Positions 1 through 9,170 of a stretch of 64,000 nucleotides of DNA are shown here, in pieces. A program made the translations under genes and the position numbers. The DNA is from Nocardiopsis endophytica (GTDB taxonomy: Bacteria; Actinomycetota; Actinomycetes; Streptosporangiales; Streptosporangiaceae), in the NCBI RefSeq assembly GCF_027706725.1, contig NZ_JAQFWQ010000007.1, positions 1-64,000 on the forward strand, in the 5' to 3' direction. The notes under the pieces are model-generated. The model had not been told where the DNA came from. It ran no database searches and saw only the letters and a program-made list of their open reading frames with translations. How positions within the stretch are numbered: position 1 is the stretch's first letter; each line of letters begins with the position of its first letter.

Positions 1-3000
1 CAGGGCGGCGATGATGCGCGGGCGCATCCGGTCGGCGCTGATCACCTCGTCGACCGAGCCCACCTCTACGGCGCGCTGGATGCTGTGCACCGCGTCGAAC
101 TCGGCGGCGACCTCGCCCAGCTTCTCGGCGCGCACGGTCGCCCGCAGCTCCTCCAGCTCGGCGGCCAGGGCGGCGCGCCCGGTGCCCTCGGCGGCGGCCA
201 GGCGCTCCTGCAGGTCCTTGACCCGGTGGTCGGCGGCGGTGCGGGCGTCGACCTCGCCGGAGAAGACGACCGCGGCGGCCGGGGCGCCGCCCAGCACCGA
301 GGCGTGCGAGCCCTCCAGCGCCAGCACGGTCATGTTCGGGTTGAGGGCCTTGGAGAAGACCACGAACGCGCCGCCGTGGTAGCGGGAGATGACGCAGAAG
401 ACGATGGGGCCCTGGAAGTTGACGATGGCCCGGCCGATCTCGGCGCCGTATTCCAGCTGGAGCTTGCGCATGGACTCCGGGGAGCCGTCGAAGCCCGACA
501 GGTTGGCCAGCACCACCAGGGGCCGGTTGCCGCTGGCGGCGTTGATGGCGCGGGCGGCCTTCTTGGAGGCCTGGGGGAACAGGGTCCCGGCGGTGTAGGC
601 GTCGGGGCCGTCGGTGGGCGGGAACCCGTGGCGGGTCAGGGACTTGGACTCGATGCCCAGCAGGCACACCGGCACCCCGCCCAGGTGGACGTCCTGCACC
701 ACGGCGTTGTGGGCGTCGGCCATGTCGGCCCACCGCTCCAGGACGGGGTGGTCCTGGTCGGACAGGGCGCGCATGACGGTGCGGATGTCGAAGGGCTTCT
801 TGCGGTCGGGGTTGTGCTCGGCGGAGAAGATCTGGCCGACGGTGGTGAAGTCGCTGCCCTCGGCGGTGTGGGGGTAGTCGCGGATGTCGCGGCCTGCGGG
901 GTCGGCGGTGGCGCCGGTGCGGGGCGCGGTCTCGCCGGGGGCGATGTAGGTGTGGTCGTAGTGCGACATCAGCACGCCGTGGGCGGCGGGCAGGTCGGGG
1001 GCCCAGTACTGGGCCTGGCCGTTGGGGCCCATGATGCGGTCGTGGCCGCCGATGCCGAAGTTGTCCTCGGCCGAGACGCCGCCGGAGAAGTCCAGGGACT
1101 GCTTGCCGGTGAGGACCATGGCCGAGTCGGGGGTCATGACAAGCACGCCCTTGGTGTGCATGAGCATGGTGGCCTCGGCGTTCCAGTAGGGCTGGGCGCC
1201 GACGTTGATCCCGGCCACGACGACGTTGATCTCGCCGCCGGCCTGGGTGAAGGTGACGATGCGGCGCAGGGCGGCGGCGACCCAGTCCATGTTCTCGGTT
1301 CCGGAGTCCATGGAGATGCGGGCGCCGGCCGACAGGGCGTACCACTCCAGGGGCACGCCCATGTCCTCGGCCAGGTCCAGGGCGGCGATGACGCGGCGGC
1401 ACTCGGGTTCGGACAGGGCGCCCAGGGACTTGGTGGGGTCGCCCAGCAGGACGACGCGGGTGATGCCCTCGGGGTGCTTGGCGGTGGGGGTGGTGACGGT
1501 TCCTGCGACGATGGCGGCGGTGTTGCGGCCCCTGGGGCGGTCCACCGGGGCCAGGCGGCCGGAGCCGTCCAGGTCGTGCTCGGTGAAGTCGCCGAGCATG
1601 CCGGTGAGCTCGTAGGGGTAGACGGTGTTGCGGCGGGCGGCGCGCAGCACCTTCTGGCGGTAGGCGTCCTGGGGGCGGACGGGCTCCTGGTCGGGCGGGC
1701 CGACGGTGAGCTCGGCGCGGCCGGCGGCGTCGAAGGCGATGCGCACGGCCATCTTGGTCAGGGCGCCGGTGTCGGGGTCGCGCTGGCGGCCGATGAAGCA
1801 GATCTCCTCCAGGCCGGCGCCGGCGGTGGTGGGGCGCAGCCGGTCGGCGATCATCTCCATCTCGTCGCGGGTGAGGGTGGAGGGGGGCCACACGTAGATG
1901 ACGATGCGGTTGTTGGCCAGGCGGCCGCGGGCCGGGCGCTGGGCCTGGGCGCGGCGGATGGAGTCCAGGCAGGCGGCCAGGGTGTCCTCGGCGGTGGGCA
2001 GGGCCACCAGGCGGCCGTCGTGTTCGCGCAGCTCGGTCAGGTCGCGGACCTGGGCGAAGGCGACCAGGCGCTCGTCGGAGGCGTCGGTGGTGGCCTGGGC
2101 GCGGAAGAGGTAGACCTCTTCGTCGGTGGAGGGCAGGCGGGTCAGGTCGAAGTCGGCGAAGCGTTCGATCTGCATGCGGCTGGCGATGTGGGGGTGCAGG
2201 CCGCGGATGAGGCGCTGTTCGGCCATGCGGTGGCCGCGTGCGGGGTCGGGGCGGAAGGTGAAGTGGTGGTGCATGACGGCGCCGCCGCTTCCGGCCACGG
2301 TGGTGGTGATGCGCTCGACGGCGGGGGGCAGGTCGGCGCCGGCCAGGACGCCGGCCAGGGCCTGGGCGGTGGCCGAGGTGTCGGCGGGCTGGTCCTCCCA
2401 GGCCAGGTAGATGTCGGCGGCCAGGGCCTGGGCGCCTTCGGCGGCGGCGGCCAGGCCCTCCAGGGCCTGGGGGAGGCGGTCGAAGGGGACGGCGGCTGAG
2501 GCCAGGCGGGTGCCGTCGCGCTGGGCGAGGGTGAAGTCGCACCCGGCGGCGCGGGTGGTGTGCACGCCGGTCAGGCCCTTGTTGCCGTAGTAGCGGCGGG
2601 TGAGGACCTCGAGCATGGCCGAGTTGTCGGTCTTGCCGCGGGCCAGGCGCTGGCCCAGCAGCCGCACCAGGGGTTCGGTGCTGCGGACCATGTGGGCGAT
2701 GCGGTCGGCGCGGTCGGGGGAGTCGGGGTGGTCGTCCAGGTGGCGCAGGTGGCGGCGGACGTCGGCGTAGACGCGGGCGCGGTTGCGGCGCAGGAGGGGC
2801 TGGGCGAACCAGGCGAAGACGACGCCGCGGGCCAGGTCGGCGAGTTGGGGGAAGCGGACCTGGGTGGCGGCGATGAGGCGTTCCAGGGCCAGGCCCACGC
2901 CTTCGCGCAGGGTGTGGTCGGGGGCGGGCTCCTCGAGCCAGGCGCGCAGCAGGGCGGCGACGGTGCGGGCGTCGGCGGCGGCGCGCTGCTGGGCCAGGAA

Positions 3001-5442
3001 GATGCGCAGGACCGCGGCCTCCAGGGCGGGGGTGCGGTCGGTGGTGGTGATGCCGTAGTGGGACAGGGCGCGGGCCAGGCGGGTGCGGAAGGCCTCGGGT
3101 AGGCCGGCGCGGTCCAGGTCCAGGCTCTGCAGGTAGGTGTGGAAGTGTTCGCGGGTGCTGTGGACGCGCTCCTCCCCGGTGGCCTCGCCTTCGGCGGGGC
3201 GGTTGCGGGAGAGTTCGGCCAGGTCGGCGAAGGCTTCGATGATGCCGAGCTCGTCGGCGACGGGGGCGGCGCCGCCGGCGGCGGCGGCCTTGCGGTCGTC
3301 GAGGTAGCGGGCCAGGGCGGCGTCGGGGTCGGCCGGGTCGGGGTCGTAGCCGAGCATGCGGGCGCGCAGGTCGGCCCGGCCGCGGGCCAGGCGCTGGGCC
3401 AGGGGGGCGGGGCCGGGCTCGGGCAGGTCGAGGCGGGGGGCCTGCTGGGCGGGGGCCTGGTCGGTGTCGGTGAGGGGTTCCAGGCGCAGCAGGGCGGCGC
3501 CGGTCTCGACCTGGGTGCCGATCTGGACCTGGGATTCGGCCAGGCGGGCGTCGAAGGGGGCGGTCAGGACCGTCTCCATCTTCATGGACTCCAGCACCAG
3601 GACGGGGGCGCCGGCCTCGACGGTCTGTCCGACCTGCAGGGGGGTGGCCACCACGAGTGCGGGGGCGGGGGAGCGCACGACGCCGCCCTCGTCGCGGCTG
3701 ACGCGGTGGGCGGTGCCGTCGACCTCGACGAGGTGGACGGGGCCGTGGGTGGCGGTGAGCAGGCGGTGGCGGTGGCCGTTGACGGTGATCTGGCCGGTGT
3801 GGGCGTCGTGGCGGTGCAGGTGGACGTCGGCGGTGGCGGTGTGGTCGCCGGAGGTGAGGCGGGCGCGGAACCGGTCGGCGCCGGTGCGGGCGAGCAGGAC
3901 CTGGTAGGTGGCGCCGCGGAGTTTGAGGGCCAGGGGGCGGCCGGTCTCGTGGCGCACCTGGGGGCGGCCGCCGAAGGCGGTGGCGAGCAGGTGGTCGCGG
4001 GCGGCGCCCTCCTCCTCCTCGTAGGCCTCGATGGCGGCGGCGGTCAGGGCGATCGCGGCGTGGGGGGCGCCGGACAGGCGGCCCTGGGCGCGGACGCGGT
4101 CGATCCAGCCGGTGTCGGCGGTGGCGCCGGTGACCTCGTCCTGGTCGAGCAGGTCGAGCACGAAGCTCTTGTTGGTGGCGCCGCCGTCGATGACGACGGT
4201 GGTCTCGCCCAGGGCGCGGCGCAGGCGGGCCAGGGCCTCGTCGCGGTCGCGGCCGTGGGCGATGATCTTGGCGATCATGGAGTCGAACTCGGCGGGGATG
4301 GTGTCGCCTTCGGCGACGCCGGTGTCCACGCGGATGCCGGGGCCGGCGGGCAGGGCCAGGCGGGCGATGCGCCCCGGGCAGGGGGCGAAGTCGCGGTCGG
4401 GGTCCTCGGCGTTGAGGCGGGCCTCCACGGCGTGGCCGCGCTCGGGCGGGGCCTGGCCGGTGAGGGGGTGGCCGGCGGCGACCTGCAGCTGGGCGGCGAC
4501 CAGGTCGATGCCGGTGGTGGACTCGGTGATGGGGTGTTCGACCTGGAGGCGGGTGTTGACCTCGAGGAAGGCGAAGAGGCGTTCGCCGGGGTGGTAGAGG
4601 AACTCCACGGTGGCGGCGCCGCGGTAGTCCACGGCCAGGGCCAGGCGTTCGGCGGAGGCCTTGAGGTGGGCGGTCTGCTCGGCGTCGAGCAGGGGGGAGG
4701 CCGATTCCTCGATGATCTTCTGGTTGCGGCGCTGGATGGAGCAGTCGCGCACGCCCAGGGCCCAGGCGGTGCCCTGGCCGTCGGCGATGACCTGCACTTC
4801 GACGTGGCGGGCGCCGGTGACCAGGCGTTCGAGGAAGACGGTGCCCGATCCGAAGGCGCGGGCGGCCTCGGCGCTGGTGCGGTCGAAGGCCTCGGTGAGC
4901 TCGTCGGGGCCGTTGATGACGCGGATGCCGCGTCCGCCGCCGCCGGCGGCGGCCTTGAGCATGAGGGGGTAGCCGATGTCGGAGGCGGCGGCCAGGGCCT
5001 GGTCGAGGGTGGCCACGGCGCCGCGGCTCCAGGGGGCGACGGGAACGCCGACCTCCTCGGCCAGGAGTTTGGCGCCGATCTTGTCGCCGAGTTGGCGCAT
5101 GGCGGCGGCGCTGGGGCCGATGAAGGTGATGCCGAGCTGGTCGCACAGTTCGGCGAAGGCGGGGTCCTCGGCGACGAAGCCCCACCCGACCCAGGCGGCG
5201 TCGGCGCCGGTGTCGACCAGGGCGCGCTCGAGGGCCTTGAGGTCGAGGTAGGGGCGCTGGGCGGCGGGGCCGATCTCGTAGGCGGCGTCGGCTTCGCGGA
5301 CGAAGGCGGCGGTGCGGTCGACGTCGGTGTGCAGGGCGACGGTCTGGACGTGTGTGCCGGTGCGGGCGGACAGGTCGCGTGCGGCGTGGATGAGGCGCAT
5401 GGCGGCCTCGCCGCGGTTGACGATGGCGATTGTCGTGAACAA
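1..5442 (-). CDS. Single-chain multidomain acyl-CoA (acetyl/propionyl) carboxylase, C-terminus beyond window
   Basis: Biotin-dependent carboxylase expected to make malonyl- or methylmalonyl-CoA in the cytosol. 1814 codons are visible. Order: biotin carboxylase (IAIVNRGEAAMR near residue 5; ATP-grasp glycine loop MLKAAAGGGGRG at about 161), biotinyl domain with ESMKME (biotin lysine about residue 621), a long middle region of about 600 residues, then a carboxyltransferase from about 1290 containing VVAGINVGAQPYW and RYHGGAFVVFSKALNPNM. Such a long linker recalls eukaryotic-type ACC rather than the usual separate bacterial AccA/AccD chains. I chose TTG at 5442 because AAAGGG lies about 10 nt upstream and the conserved N-terminus begins immediately after; no in-frame ATG precedes it. 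The extreme C-terminus is missing only because the window ends. Substrate preference cannot be read from sequence by eye. Confidence 0.93.
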   Translation of the reverse strand, partial: MFTTIAIVNRGEAAMRLIHAARDLSARTGTHVQTVALHTDVDRTAAFVREADAAYEIGPAAQRPYLDLKALERALVDTGADAAWVGWGFVAEDPAFAELCDQLGITFIGPSAAAMRQLGDKIGAKLLAEEVGVPVAPWSRGAVATLDQALAAASDIGYPLMLKAAAGGGGRGIRVINGPDELTEAFDRTSAEAARAFGSGTVFLERLVTGARHVEVQVIADGQGTAWALGVRDCSIQRRNQKIIEESASPLLDAEQTAHLKASAERLALAVDYRGAATVEFLYHPGERLFAFLEVNTRLQVEHPITESTTGIDLVAAQLQVAAGHPLTGQAPPERGHAVEARLNAEDPDRDFAPCPGRIARLALPAGPGIRVDTGVAEGDTIPAEFDSMIAKIIAHGRDRDEALARLRRALGETTVVIDGGATNKSFVLDLLDQDEVTGATADTGWIDRVRAQGRLSGAPHAAIALTAAAIEAYEEEEGAARDHLLATAFGGRPQVRHETGRPLALKLRGATYQVLLARTGADRFRARLTSGDHTATADVHLHRHDAHTGQITVNGHRHRLLTATHGPVHLVEVDGTAHRVSRDEGGVVRSPAPALVVATPLQVGQTVEAGAPVLVLESMKMETVLTAPFDARLAESQVQIGTQVETGAALLRLEPLTDTDQAPAQQAPRLDLPEPGPAPLAQRLARGRADLRARMLGYDPDPADPDAALARYLDDRKAAAAGGAAPVADELGIIEAFADLAELSRNRPAEGEATGEERVHSTREHFHTYLQSLDLDRAGLPEAFRTRLARALSHYGITTTDRTPALEAAVLRIFLAQQRAAADARTVAALLRAWLEEPAPDHTLREGVGLALERLIAATQVRFPQLADLARGVVFAWFAQPLLRRNRARVYADVRRHLRHLDDHPDSPDRADRIAHMVRSTEPLVRLLGQRLARGKTDNSAMLEVLTRRYYGNKGLTGVHTTRAAGCDFTLAQRDGTRLASAAVPFDRLPQALEGLAAAAEGAQALAADIYLAWEDQPADTSATAQALAGVLAGADLPPAVERITTTVAGSGGAVMHHHFTFRPDPARGHRMAEQRLIRGLHPHIASRMQIERFADFDLTRLPSTDEEVYLFRAQATTDASDERLVAFAQVRDLTELREHDGRLVALPTAEDTLAACLDSIRRAQAQRPARGRLANNRIVIYVWPPSTLTRDEMEMIADRLRPTTAGAGLEEICFIGRQRDPDTGALTKMAVRIAFDAAGRAELTVGPPDQEPVRPQDAYRQKVLRAARRNTVYPYELTGMLGDFTEHDLDGSGRLAPVDRPRGRNTAAIVAGTVTTPTAKHPEGITRVVLLGDPTKSLGALSEPECRRVIAALDLAEDMGVPLEWYALSAGARISMDSGTENMDWVAAALRRIVTFTQAGGEINVVVAGINVGAQPYWNAEATMLMHTKGVLVMTPDSAMVLTGKQSLDFSGGVSAEDNFGIGGHDRIMGPNGQAQYWAPDLPAAHGVLMSHYDHTYIAPGETAPRTGATADPAGRDIRDYPHTAEGSDFTTVGQIFSAEHNPDRKKPFDIRTVMRALSDQDHPVLERWADMADAHNAVVQDVHLGGVPVCLLGIESKSLTRHGFPPTDGPDAYTAGTLFPQASKKAARAINAASGNRPLVVLANLSGFDGSPESMRKLQLEYGAEIGRAIVNFQGPIVFCVISRYHGGAFVVFSKALNPNMTVLALEGSHASVLGGAPAAAVVFSGEVDARTAADHRVKDLQERLAAAEGTGRAALAAELEELRATVRAEKLGEVAAEFDAVHSIQRAVEVGSVDEVISADRMRPRIIAAL

Positions 5443-6261
5443 GCCGACCGAGCCCTTTCTTCGTGGTGACCAGTGACCGTGTGCGCCGCGGCTGGGGGCC
5501 CGCGCCGTGGGGGGCGCAGTGCCCCGGCAGTGTTCCACCTTTCCGTGTGCGGGGCGCCGGTGCCATGTCGTACTCGGCGCAACATTGCGGGCCCGAGTTT
5601 GTAGGAATGGGCCAAAGCGATGCTTGAGCGTGGCTGGTGTGCGGCGGCTGGGCCCCTGGTCGCCCAGGGTATGCGGGCGGCGCGGGGGCTCTCGGCGGGC
5701 GGGGGTGTGGGGGGCCTCACCGGTGGCGGGGGCGTGTGCGGGCGGCGCGGTGGGCGTCGCGTCCGTTGACGCCCCGGCCGCAGGCCCCTGGGGGCACGGC
5801 CGGGGGGATGGTGTCCGTCCTGGCGGTGTCGTCTCTGACCGTCCGGGCCGGACCGTCATCGCGGCCCGGCCTGAGCCCCGCCCTTCGACGAGGCGGTCCG
5901 GCCACCCGCCGGGGCCGGTCGCGGCCAGCGGAAATGGCGCCACCCGGCGGGTCCCGTCGGCCGAGGGAGCGGCGGGGTGGCGCTGAACGCCCGGACACGG
6001 GCCCGGTGGAGGCCGAGGGGACGGGAATGCGGCCGTGCGGGGTCCGGGAAGGGGCCTCCCCGGCGCGGGCGGTGGTGGCGGTGGTCTCCTGGCGCGCCGG
6101 CCACGGCACCGGTTCGCGCGGGGGCCGCTCGTCGGTGGGCGGGGCCCCGGGCGGGCTGCCGGTGTCACCTTGGCGCCCGGGCCGGGTCCCGGGTGCTCCG
6201 CAAGCAAGTGGCGGCGGGCCCCGAGGGGGTCTTCGGCGTCCCCGCCGGACCACCCCTCGAA
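5443..6261. other. Long intergenic stretch, no convincing gene
   Basis: About 820 bp upstream of the carboxylase. Open frames exist on both strands but have Arg/Gly/Pro-rich translations without domain character, as expected by chance at this G+C. Positions about 5818-5956 resemble, weakly, the dispersed repeat seen at 28588, 33115, 34872, 37118 and 51965. No promoter for the carboxylase is obvious. Confidence 0.6.
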
Positions 6262-6295
6262 TAACGTTAGTTCATTACGTTATCTAGTTACGTAA
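6262..6295. promoter_or_regulatory. Three 13-bp-spaced octamer boxes in an A+T-rich island
   Basis: TAACGTTA (6262-6269), TTACGTTA (6275-6282) and TTACGTAA (6288-6295) start exactly 13 bp apart. The first and third are perfect palindromes. The surrounding 55 bp is strikingly A+T-rich in a very G+C-rich region. The pattern suggests a cooperative protein-binding array (operator or iteron-like); the cognate protein is unknown. An AAAAAGGAGG Shine-Dalgarno-like string follows at 6312-6321 with no usable start codon after it. Confidence 0.5.
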
Positions 6296-6343
6296 TACAT
6301 GATCCGCAAACAAAAAGGAGGCCCGGGCGGCCGGGAATCCTGC

Positions 6344-6370
6344 CCCCCGATAAGTGGGCGTTACCGGGGG
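6344..6370. terminator. Hairpin after the A+T-rich island
   Basis: CCCCCG-A-TAA and TTA-C-CGGGGG form 10-bp arms (one A/C mismatch) around a 7-nt loop. It lies just past the octamer boxes and could terminate a short transcript; no T-tract. Confidence 0.35.
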
Positions 6371-6691
6371 TCAAGCCTGCGGGGCGCCCCGAACCGTCAC
6401 CGGCGCCGCCCGGCCCGCCCAAACGAAACCCCGCCCCGCAGGGGAGGGGAGGGGGTGCCCGCCTCCCGGCGCGCGTGCGGCGCCCCGGCGCAAGCCGGAG
6501 GGCGGACCGGACGGGGCAGCGCCGCAAGCCGCCGACCCGGTCGATCCGCTCACCGCCCCTGTCCCAGGGCCCCGCGCGGCGGGCAGGAACGGGCGACGCG
6601 CCCTGGGCCCAGCGCCCGGACAGGGCCGGCGGCACGGTCGGGCCGCCGGCGGCCCGACCCCCGGGGCCCGGGGCCGTGTGAGACTGGGGCG

Positions 6692-7033
6692 ATGGACGCC
6701 GCGCTGCCCGTCACCGCCACGGTCGCCATCCCCGAAGGCGAGCTCGAGTGGACGCTGCCCCCGGACCCGGGCACCGGCAGGGCCGACCCCGCCCTGGGCG
6801 GCTTCACCACGAGCCTGCGCCTGGACACCGCCGCCTGCACGGTGCTCGACCCCGGCCAGCGCCGCCGGATCACCGACAGGGTCCCCGCCTTCCACCGCGA
6901 CGGGTGCGCCGTGGTCACCAACACCGAGGGGGCGGTGACCGTGAAGGTCGACTGGGGCCCCGCCCCCTGCGAAGCCGTGCACATGGCGCGCGAGCGACTG
7001 GCCTCGGTCCTTGCCCGGGCCCTGGAGCCCTAG
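6692..7033 (+). CDS. Hypothetical protein, 113 aa
   Basis: I do not recognise the family. The protein is acidic to neutral, cytosolic-looking, without signal peptide or membrane segment, and shows strong third-position G/C. It begins MDAALPVTATVAIPEGE and contains a small beta-rich middle (VVTNTEGAVTVKVDWG). The frame stays open upstream to 6299, but that part is Arg/Pro-rich and non-coding in character, so ATG at 6692 is preferred; GAGACT about 6 nt upstream could be the -10 of a leaderless promoter. A perfect 21-bp hairpin follows the stop codon, which supports a single-gene unit. Function unknown. Confidence 0.6.
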   Translation: MDAALPVTATVAIPEGELEWTLPPDPGTGRADPALGGFTTSLRLDTAACTVLDPGQRRRITDRVPAFHRDGCAVVTNTEGAVTVKVDWGPAPCEAVHMARERLASVLARALEP

Positions 7034-7060
7034 GCGTCCGCCCTTCCCGGGGCCGCGCGG

Positions 7061-7115
7061 CCCGTCACGGGCGCCCGCACCACCCCCGGACGGGTGCGGG
7101 CGCCCGTGACGGGCC
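7061..7115. terminator. Perfect 21-bp-stem hairpin
   Basis: Positions 7061-7081 and 7095-7115 are exact reverse complements, loop 13 nt (7082-7094). It lies 27 nt after the stop of the 113-aa gene. No T-tract, as is common for actinomycete terminators. Confidence 0.75.
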
Positions 7116-7141
7116 CTTGCGCCTGCGCGAGGCTGTCCCCT

Positions 7142-7186
7142 GCGCCGCCCGCAGGCGCCGCAGCAGGCGGCGCCTGCGGGCGGCGC
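7142..7186. promoter_or_regulatory. Perfect 18-bp-stem hairpin just before the CPBP gene RBS
   Basis: Arms 7142-7159 and 7169-7186 are exact reverse complements with a 9-nt loop. The stem ends 1-2 nt before the purine-rich RBS (GGGAAGGAAGG) of the gene at 7199. Either a second terminator that insulates this gene or a leader structure affecting ribosome access. Confidence 0.5.
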
Positions 7187-7198
7187 GGGAAGGAAGGC

Positions 7199-8095
7199 AT
7201 GGCCCCCGGTTCTGTGAGCACCGCCCCCGACCGCGCCCTCCTGCGCCGCAGGCTCGGGCAGTTCGCCCTGGCCTGCGTGCTCATCACATGGCCGCCCTGG
7301 GCCGCGCTGGCCGCGGCCGGGGCCGACGTGGACCGGGGCCCGGCCGTTGCGGTGTTCACGCTGGCCGCCTGCGGCCCCACACTGGCGGCCCTGGCGATGC
7401 GGCTGCGCCACGGCAGGGAGCGGGCCCGCCGGCGCGTGCGCCCGTCCCTGGCCTGGCCGCTCCTGTCACTGCTTCTGGGCGCGGCACCGGCGCTGCTCGT
7501 GTCGGCCCTGCTGAACTGGGACGGCCTGGAGGAGCTGCCGCGCCATGCGGCCGCGGTGGCGGCGGGCGCCGGAGGCCCCGCCGGCGTGCTGGCCTACACC
7601 CTCCTTGCGGGCCCGCTCGCCGAGGAGTTCGGCTGGCGCGGCTATGTCCAGCCGCGCCTGCGCACGGCCCTGGGCAGGGCCGCCACCGCCGCGCTGCTGG
7701 GCGCTGCGTGGGCGGTGTGGCACGTGCCGCTGTTCTTCCTGGAGGGCACCGAGCAGAGCCGGACCGGCCTGGTGACGCTGCAGGGCGCCCTGTTCTTCGC
7801 CACCTTCCTCCCGCTCAGCTACATCATCCTCTTCGTCTGCGAACACCTGGAGGGGGGAGTGTGGGCGGCCGTGCTCGTCCACGCGGCCTGGAACGCCTCC
7901 AGCGCCCTGCTGCCCGAGCTCGGCGACGCGGGCCACCTGCTGCGCTCGGGCGCCGTGCTCGCGCTGGCCGCCGCCGTGGCGGCGTACTGGCGGGGCAGGC
8001 CGGACGGGCCCCAGGGGCGCGGGCGCACGCCGGCGGGCATCAGTGCGGGTGGACCCCGTCGAACAGGGCCAGGGCCTGGGAGGGGTCCGGGCTGA
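7199..8095 (+). CDS. CPBP family intramembrane metalloprotease
   Basis: Membrane-embedded CAAX-prenyl-protease/bacteriocin-processing (CPBP, Rce1-like) protein of 298 aa. About seven hydrophobic segments; the motif set is complete: EEFGWRGY (Glu-Glu-x3-Arg), AVWHVPLFF (His) and HAAWNAS (His-x3-Asn), the zinc/active-site residues of the family. ATG at 7199 is preferred over an upstream start at 7094 because GGGAAGGAAGG precedes it and the upstream residues are not protein-like. The last 56 nt overlap, tail to tail, the end of the minus-strand monooxygenase gene, and the last 25 or so residues are low-complexity, so the true tail may be poorly conserved. Substrate unknown. A second CPBP gene is at 38875. 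Confidence 0.85.
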   Translation: MAPGSVSTAPDRALLRRRLGQFALACVLITWPPWAALAAAGADVDRGPAVAVFTLAACGPTLAALAMRLRHGRERARRRVRPSLAWPLLSLLLGAAPALLVSALLNWDGLEELPRHAAAVAAGAGGPAGVLAYTLLAGPLAEEFGWRGYVQPRLRTALGRAATAALLGAAWAVWHVPLFFLEGTEQSRTGLVTLQGALFFATFLPLSYIILFVCEHLEGGVWAAVLVHAAWNASSALLPELGDAGHLLRSGAVLALAAAVAAYWRGRPDGPQGRGRTPAGISAGGPRRTGPGPGRGPG

Positions 8096-9167
8096 CCAGG
8101 CGCCGCAGGCCCTCGGCGGTGAACCCGGCCCATCCGGCGGCGCGCTCCCACATGCGCTCCTCGAAGCCGCGCACCGCCGCGTCCAGGCCGACGGGCCCGT
8201 CGGCGGCGGCGGCGATGGCTTCGGCGAGTTCGGCGCCCTCCAGCAGGGCCAGGTTCGCGCCCGCCCCCAGCGGGGGCATCAGGTGGGCGGCGTCGCCCAG
8301 CAGCGTCACCCCGGGCACGTGCGCCCAGGTGTGGGCGACGGGCAGGGCGTGCAGGGGGCGGCGGACGAAGGATGTGCCGCGGCGCACCAGCTCCAGGAGG
8401 GGGTCGGCCCACCCCTCGAACAGGGACAGCAGGCGCTCGCGCTCGGCCGCCGGGTCGGTGCCCTGGGCGCCGGGGTGCCCGGGCCCGGGTGCGCGGAACT
8501 GGGCGTAGACCTTGACGCGGCCGCCGCTGTTGCGCTGGGCGACCAGGGAGCGGCCGGGGCCGTAGACGGCCAGGGCGCCCTGGCCGATGAGGCGGGCCGG
8601 GCCGGGGTGGCGGCGGTCGACGTCCTCCAGGCAGGTCTCGACCAGGGTGACGCCGGTGTAGTGCGGCCGGGCCGGTGACAGCGCCGGGCGCACGCGGGAC
8701 CAGGCGCCGTCCGCCCCGGCCACCAGGTCGAACTCCTCCCGGCGGCCGTCGGCGAAGTGGACCCGGGCGCCGTGCGGGTGCCGGGGGACGACCCGGCTCA
8801 CCGCGCATCCCCACCGCACCTCCAGGGGGCCCAGCAGCAGGTCGCGCAGGTCGCCCCGGTCGATCTCGGGGTTGGCGTCCTCTTCTGGGCCGGGCCGCCA
8901 GTCGCGCAGGATGCGCCCGTCGGTGTCCAGGATGCGCATGGCCTGGCCCTCGGGGCGGGCCAGCGCGCGGAAGCCCTCGGTCAGGCCCGCCTTCTCCAGG
9001 GCGAGCAGGCCCAGTCCCCGGTGCAGGTCCAGGGTGCCGCCCGGCGGGCGGGCGCGGGGGTGGGGGTCGCGCTCCAGGACGGTGGCCGTGCGGCCGTGGC
9101 GGTGCAGGACGCGGGCCAGGGCCAGGCCCGCGGGCCCGGCGCCGACCACGGCGATACGGAGGCTCAT
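8040..9167 (-). CDS. FAD-dependent monooxygenase, TetX-like
   Basis: 375-aa class A flavoprotein hydroxylase. N-terminal Rossmann motif GAGPAGLALARVL binds FAD; a conserved segment PGGTLDLHRGLGLLAL matches the signature region of the TetX (tetracycline-inactivating) subgroup; a second FAD motif GDAAHLMPPLGAGANLAL lies at about residue 290. Likely NADPH-dependent hydroxylation of an aromatic or polyketide substrate in the cytosol. It is transcribed divergently from the TetR gene at 9221 with a 53-bp intergenic region containing two palindromes, which argues for local, probably substrate-responsive repression. Subfamily placement rests on motif similarity by eye; tetracycline as substrate is not shown. 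Confidence 0.82.
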   Translation of the reverse strand: MSLRIAVVGAGPAGLALARVLHRHGRTATVLERDPHPRARPPGGTLDLHRGLGLLALEKAGLTEGFRALARPEGQAMRILDTDGRILRDWRPGPEEDANPEIDRGDLRDLLLGPLEVRWGCAVSRVVPRHPHGARVHFADGRREEFDLVAGADGAWSRVRPALSPARPHYTGVTLVETCLEDVDRRHPGPARLIGQGALAVYGPGRSLVAQRNSGGRVKVYAQFRAPGPGHPGAQGTDPAAERERLLSLFEGWADPLLELVRRGTSFVRRPLHALPVAHTWAHVPGVTLLGDAAHLMPPLGAGANLALLEGAELAEAIAAAADGPVGLDAAVRGFEERMWERAAGWAGFTAEGLRRLVSPDPSQALALFDGVHPH

Positions 9168-9170
9168 GGC

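Noticed and set aside
85-2499. Very long plus-strand open frames across the carboxylase region
   Set aside because: Gly/Val-rich, low-complexity translations that mirror the minus-strand carboxylase; they have no domain character.
5507-6291. Possible genes in the long intergenic space
   Set aside because: Arg/Pro/Gly-rich in all frames and no homology; consistent with chance at high G+C.
6299-6691. Longer N-terminus for the 113-aa protein beginning at 6299
   Set aside because: The extension is Arg/Pro-rich, overlaps a hairpin and has no start-associated RBS.
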